Program-made: the position numbers and the translations under genes
Assembly: GCF_001006805.1 (NCBI RefSeq)
Contig: NZ_LN811353.1
Span: 177,765-241,764, forward strand
DNA: 64,000 nucleotides
Source of the DNA: Microvirga massiliensis
Lineage (GTDB): Bacteria; Pseudomonadota; Alphaproteobacteria; Rhizobiales; Beijerinckiaceae
Reading direction: 5' to 3'
Shown: in pieces, positions 60,509-64,000 of the stretch
Layout of the letters: each line of letters opens with the position of its first letter
Numbering within the stretch: position 1 is the stretch's first letter
Notes under the pieces: model-generated
What the model was told of the DNA's origin: nothing
Seen by the model: only the letters and a program-made list of their open reading frames with translations
Database searches by the model: none

Positions 60509-60679
60509 TTTCTCGAAGCAGGAGCGATCCTCGCGAAAGCCGGCCGGTCGGCGAAACCGCATATCTTTCTGGGACGCGGCCGGCATGAAGTTGCGCTTCC
60601 CGAAGCCCGTCCAGAGGCCAACCGTCCGGCTGATCCCTCGTCAGATGCCAAACGTCTGCAGCAATCCCGGGCGCTCAGG

Positions 60680-61390
60680 ACCATGATTACGACCGCGACC
60701 GTGATTATCAGGGGCAGGTCCGGCAGGGTGCGCGTGATATAGGCCGCGAAAGGGACTGCGAGTACGCCTCCCAGGACGAGGCCGGCGATGATGGGCCAAA
60801 GCTCGAGTCCAATGGTGAGGATGAAGGTCGCCGAATCGTGACGATCACGAGGAACTCGGCCGCATTGATCGAGCGGATGGCGAAGCGGGTTCGGCTCCCG
60901 CTCCCGATCAATGTCGAGGCGATGATCCGTCCCCAACCACCGCCGCCGATCGCATCGAGAAACCCGCCGCACAAGCCGAGCACAGGGACATGCCGCGACT
61001 GCGTCGGCTCGGTGGTCCTCAGCGCCTTCCAGAGAACGACCCCGCCCATGGCCGCGAAACAGAGGCTCACGAAAGGCTGTACCCTATCGCCGGGCGGTTC
61101 CGTCAAGCAGATAGGCCCCGATCGCGCCACCGATTGCACCGGGAATTGCCAATCGTCGGAACAGGGAGGCATCCCCATTGCCGAAGCGCTAGCGCGCCAA
61201 GCCCGATGCGCCGGTCGTGAAGACTTCCGCGGCATGGACGCTGCTGCTGACTGCGGCGGGCGAGATGCCGAGGCTCAGAAGGATCGTCGTGGAGGCGACA
61301 CCGTAGGCCATCCCGATGGCGCCATCGGCCCGTTGGGCCGCGTAGCCGACGGCGATGAACGGGAGCAAATCGGAAAGCGCGGATTAACTC
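60680..61390 (-). pseudogene. TauE/SafE-type sulfite/organosulfonate permease, decayed
   Basis: Reading from 61390 down, parts of a TauE/SafE permease appear in different frames: LPFIAVGYAAQRADGAIGMAYG, then VHAAEVFTTGASGLAR, a stop, RRLAIPGAIGGAIGAYLL, a frame change, PFVSLCFAAMGGVVLWKALR, GGFLDAIGGGGWGRIIASTLI, another change, and FILTIGLELWPIIAGLVLGG with the last helices to about 60680. At least two shifts and one or more stops break it, and no start codon was found. Confidence 0.75.
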
Positions 61391-61719
61391 CGCGAGTGGC
61401 CGGAACAGCGTCTCGGGACCGCATCATAGCACGGCCGCCGATGAGGTGCCTCCGAGACCCGCACGGCGTCCGGAGGCACGGGACGTCCGGGAGGGCACCG
61501 TTTCGCACGCCTGTCTCTACGCTTTCCTCGAACCGTGATGGTTGCGCCGCGTCTGCATACGCGTCAATCTCGACCTCCGCCCAGCCGTTCGCCGCGCCAG
61601 AAATCACGTGCCGACTGCTCCCCCTCACTCGCCTCTCGCCGCACGGATGGCAAGATGCCCGCATCCTCTCCCGTCACGCCCGCGAGTGGCTGCCGTAGCT
61701 CTGGGCCGAAGGGGGTAAC
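61391..61719. other. Intergenic stretch before the sensor kinase
   Basis: 329 bp. No gene is supported. AAGGGGG at its end serves the kinase start. Confidence 0.45.
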
Positions 61720-63762
61720 GTGAGGAGCCGAACCCGTTTCACGATCCGGCAGGGCCTGATGGCCTTCGCGGCGGCTCTGCTGGCCCCCGCCCTGATCTTT
61801 GCCGCGGTCCTCCTGTGGGGATATTCGACGTCGCAGCGGGAACAGCATGAGCAGGATGCGCGCAACGCCGCAAACCGGATCATCGAGGCCGTCGATCGCG
61901 AGTTGATCAGCATAAGGGCGGTGGCGCAGGCTCTCGCAACCTCGCACTTGCTACGGGAAGGCCGTTACGAGGCTTTCCAGAAGCAGGCCGAGGAGACCGT
62001 TCGCGCCTTATCGACCGATAAGGCGAGCGAAATGGCGATCGTGGTGCGCGCTGCCGATGGGCAGCAGGTCGTCAATACGCGGCATTCGTGGGGCACGCCT
62101 CTTCCGAAAGGCGCAAACCTGCAGGCCGATGCCGAGGTGATCGCGAGCAGGCGGCCCGTTTTCCAGGATCTTTTCGTTGGGGCAGTCGCGAACCGGCTCG
62201 TCATCAGCGTGGGCGTGCCGGTGCCGAACGAGGACCGGGTCTCCCACATCCTTTCGATCGCGCTCGACCGGAACCATTTCGCGGAAATCCTTCGCTCCGA
62301 GAACCTTCCTCAGGGCTGGATCGCGACCCTTCTCGATGGGTCGGATTACATCGTTGCGCGCTCACAGGCCCACGACGAGTTCTTCGGACTTCTTGCCCCG
62401 GACGGTTTCCGGGCCCGGAGGGATGACGGAGGCCGGTGGGTCGGGAGAGATCTGTCAGGGGACCGTGCGACGGGAGCCTTTGCGCGTTCGGGAATCGTGG
62501 GATGGCGAGTTTTCGTTGCCGCCCCGACTGACGTCCTGCAGGCGCCGGTGCGCAGGTCTCTCTGGATCACGGGTGCGATCATCGCTCTGCTGATCGTCCT
62601 GTCGTTCCAACTGGCTTCCCGATTCGGGCGCCCGATTTCCAAGGCGGTTCAGGGAGTCGCCAGCTCTGCACGGGATCTCGGAACGGGCAAGGTGCCGGCC
62701 CCCATCCCGACCGGCCTTCTGGAAATCGAGGAAGTCAGCCGGGTGCTCGCGGACTCCGCTGCCGAACTCGCCCAGCGTGAACGGGCCTTGAGGGACAGCG
62801 AGGGGCGATTGCGGGCAACCCACGAGAATGCTGCCGTGGGAATCGTCGAGGTCGACAGGGACGGTCGATTCGTGTCCGTCAACGAGGCGCGGTGCAAGAT
62901 CTCCGGGCATAGCCGCGAAGAGCTCATCGGAACTCGCTTTCCGGAGTATTTGATCGACGGAATCGAGAGCCTTGACTTCACCTTGTTCCAGCGCCAGGTC
63001 GCAGGTCTGCAGGACTCCTACACGGTAGAGGACGAATTCCTCCGCAAGGACGGCACGCCTCTCTGGGCCCGCGTTTCGAGCACTGCCGTGCGCGATGCAA
63101 GTGGAACTTTCCTCTATGCCGTGCGAGTCATCGAGGATATCACGGAGCGCCGGAGAGTGGAGGAGCGCCAGAAGCTATTGATCGGCGAGCTCAATCACCG
63201 CGTGAAGAATACCCTGGCAACGGTGCAGTCGCTGGCCTGGCAATCGATGCGCCAAGGACTCTCGCCGGAAGCGGCGCTCCAGCGATTCCAGGATCGGCTG
63301 CTGTCGCTGTCTCGAACGCACGACCTCCTCAACGAGACGAGCTGGGAAGGCGCCTCGCTGCGGGACATCCTCCACAAGGAGTTCGCGCCACATGTCGCAG
63401 AGGGCCCGCGGTTCACGCTGCAAGGTCCCAATATCGACCTGTCACCGAAGGCTGCGGTCGTTCTCGGAATGGTTCTGCACGAACTGACGACGAATGCCAT
63501 GAAATATGGAGCGCTGTCCGTCCCGGACGGGTGTGTCGATGTCGCGTGGCGTGGCTCTGGTGCCGGTGTCTTGCAGCTGTCATGGCACGAGCGCGGCGGC
63601 CCAGTCGTCGAAAAGCCCGCCACGCGGGGGTTCGGCTCTCGCCTTATCGCACAGGCGATCAACCAGGAACTGGCCGGCAAGGTGGATCTTCACTTCGATC
63701 CGGATGGCTTCCGGTGCCGCATTTCGATCCCGCTCGACGATGCGCTCGACCGGGCAGCCTGA
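61720..63762 (+). CDS. HWE-family sensor histidine kinase
   Basis: A 680-residue membrane sensor. A first helix (about 14-35), an extracytoplasmic sensor of the double-Cache/CHASE type (about 40-280), a second helix (about 285-305), a HAMP-like linker, one PAS/PAC domain (about 360-485, with GIVEVDRDGRFVSVNE) and an HWE kinase core follow. The phospho-acceptor is H493 (LNHRVKNTLATVQS), the N box HELTTNAMKYG starts at 587 and the WHE motif is at 622-624. The GTG at 61720 lies behind AAGGGGG. No response regulator gene is next to it in the window. Confidence 0.94.
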   Translation: MRSRTRFTIRQGLMAFAAALLAPALIFAAVLLWGYSTSQREQHEQDARNAANRIIEAVDRELISIRAVAQALATSHLLREGRYEAFQKQAEETVRALSTDKASEMAIVVRAADGQQVVNTRHSWGTPLPKGANLQADAEVIASRRPVFQDLFVGAVANRLVISVGVPVPNEDRVSHILSIALDRNHFAEILRSENLPQGWIATLLDGSDYIVARSQAHDEFFGLLAPDGFRARRDDGGRWVGRDLSGDRATGAFARSGIVGWRVFVAAPTDVLQAPVRRSLWITGAIIALLIVLSFQLASRFGRPISKAVQGVASSARDLGTGKVPAPIPTGLLEIEEVSRVLADSAAELAQRERALRDSEGRLRATHENAAVGIVEVDRDGRFVSVNEARCKISGHSREELIGTRFPEYLIDGIESLDFTLFQRQVAGLQDSYTVEDEFLRKDGTPLWARVSSTAVRDASGTFLYAVRVIEDITERRRVEERQKLLIGELNHRVKNTLATVQSLAWQSMRQGLSPEAALQRFQDRLLSLSRTHDLLNETSWEGASLRDILHKEFAPHVAEGPRFTLQGPNIDLSPKAAVVLGMVLHELTTNAMKYGALSVPDGCVDVAWRGSGAGVLQLSWHERGGPVVEKPATRGFGSRLIAQAINQELAGKVDLHFDPDGFRCRISIPLDDALDRAA

Positions 63763-64000
63763 TGGCGATGCTCCGCCAATTTGAGCCACGCAAACCCGAT
63801 TGGGGGACTTGCGCAGCCTGATCCGCACGCGCTGAAGGCAGCGCCCATCCGCCTTGTCCGGGACGATACCCCAGGCTTCGGCTCCCGAGCGGGGCGCCTG
63901 TCCCGGCGGGACATTGAATTCCGGTTGCTTCGTCGCGAGATTCCACCGAAAGGATCGATTATCATACTGGAAGGAGGTCATTTCTTCCGGCCGCAGGGCG
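63763..64000. other. Window end
   Basis: 238 bp without a secure gene. A minus-strand frame from ATG 63981 is open but runs antisense into the kinase gene and is not supported. Confidence 0.4.

Noticed and set aside
63580..63981. 133-codon minus-strand frame at the window end
   Set aside because: The second half is antisense to the kinase gene. The first part has no known motif, so it is not annotated.

Overview
The window is GC-rich (except a few short AT-rich patches) and looks like a chromosome segment of an alphaproteobacterium of the Rhizobiales/Hyphomicrobiales, most likely near Methylobacterium or Microvirga. This is an inference from the GroEL tail ending in GGM repeats, MinD/MinE, a phasin with a PHA depolymerase, a DUF1236 protein, an HWE histidine kinase, paired cold-shock and IF-1 genes, and palindromic extragenic repeats of the kind that contain GCGAAGCAATCCAG.

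Layout. 1-10.8 kb: the 3' end of groEL, an exported MsrB, a Crp/Fnr regulator, an FkbM methyltransferase and an SDR enzyme, an EamA transporter, an aldo/keto reductase, a carboxymuconolactone-decarboxylase-like protein coupled to an ECF41 sigma factor behind a matching ECF41 promoter, a frameshifted MFS transporter, and minDE without minC. 10.8-15.1 kb: a GST and a TRAP transporter operon (dctP, cupin, dctQ, dctM). 15.2-33.7 kb is accessory in character: an internally deleted ISAzo13-type transposase, cspA-infA, an acyltransferase, a type IA topoisomerase with duplicated C-terminal repeats, a class II glutamine amidotransferase, tRNA-Arg(CCG) with an inverted partial copy nearby, several gene relics, a 71-bp tandem duplication, a fluoroacetate-dehalogenase-like hydrolase plus a relic of a second copy, acetyltransferases, small orphan proteins, a phasin and a SWIB protein. 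34-46 kb: two small cytochromes c and a stress/low-energy group (Spy-like protein, Acg-type nitroreductase, universal stress protein, glucokinase, MgtA-type Mg2+ ATPase), an AI-2E family permease and a PHA depolymerase. 46-50 kb: secreted proteins, a FemAB-type transferase and a TAXI binding protein.

The most striking locus is 50.5-55.2 kb. A 65-residue peptide with a canonical double-glycine-type leader (cut after Gly-Ala) and a core of six cysteines, six Lys-Asp repeats and a Gly/Asn/His tail lies upstream of an HlyD-type adaptor and a C39-peptidase ABC exporter whose genes overlap. This is a complete peptide maturation and export cassette with a precursor unlike the bacteriocins I know. 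55.6-64 kb: an AhpD-like protein, a Tyr-rich repeat protein, DedA and DUF1345 membrane proteins, a ComEA-like helix-hairpin-helix protein, a His-rich secreted peptide behind an AT-rich leader, a decayed TauE/SafE permease and an HWE sensor kinase.

Function calls rest on reading translated motifs. No database search was run. Starts were moved to the best ribosome-binding site where the longest reading frame looked too long.
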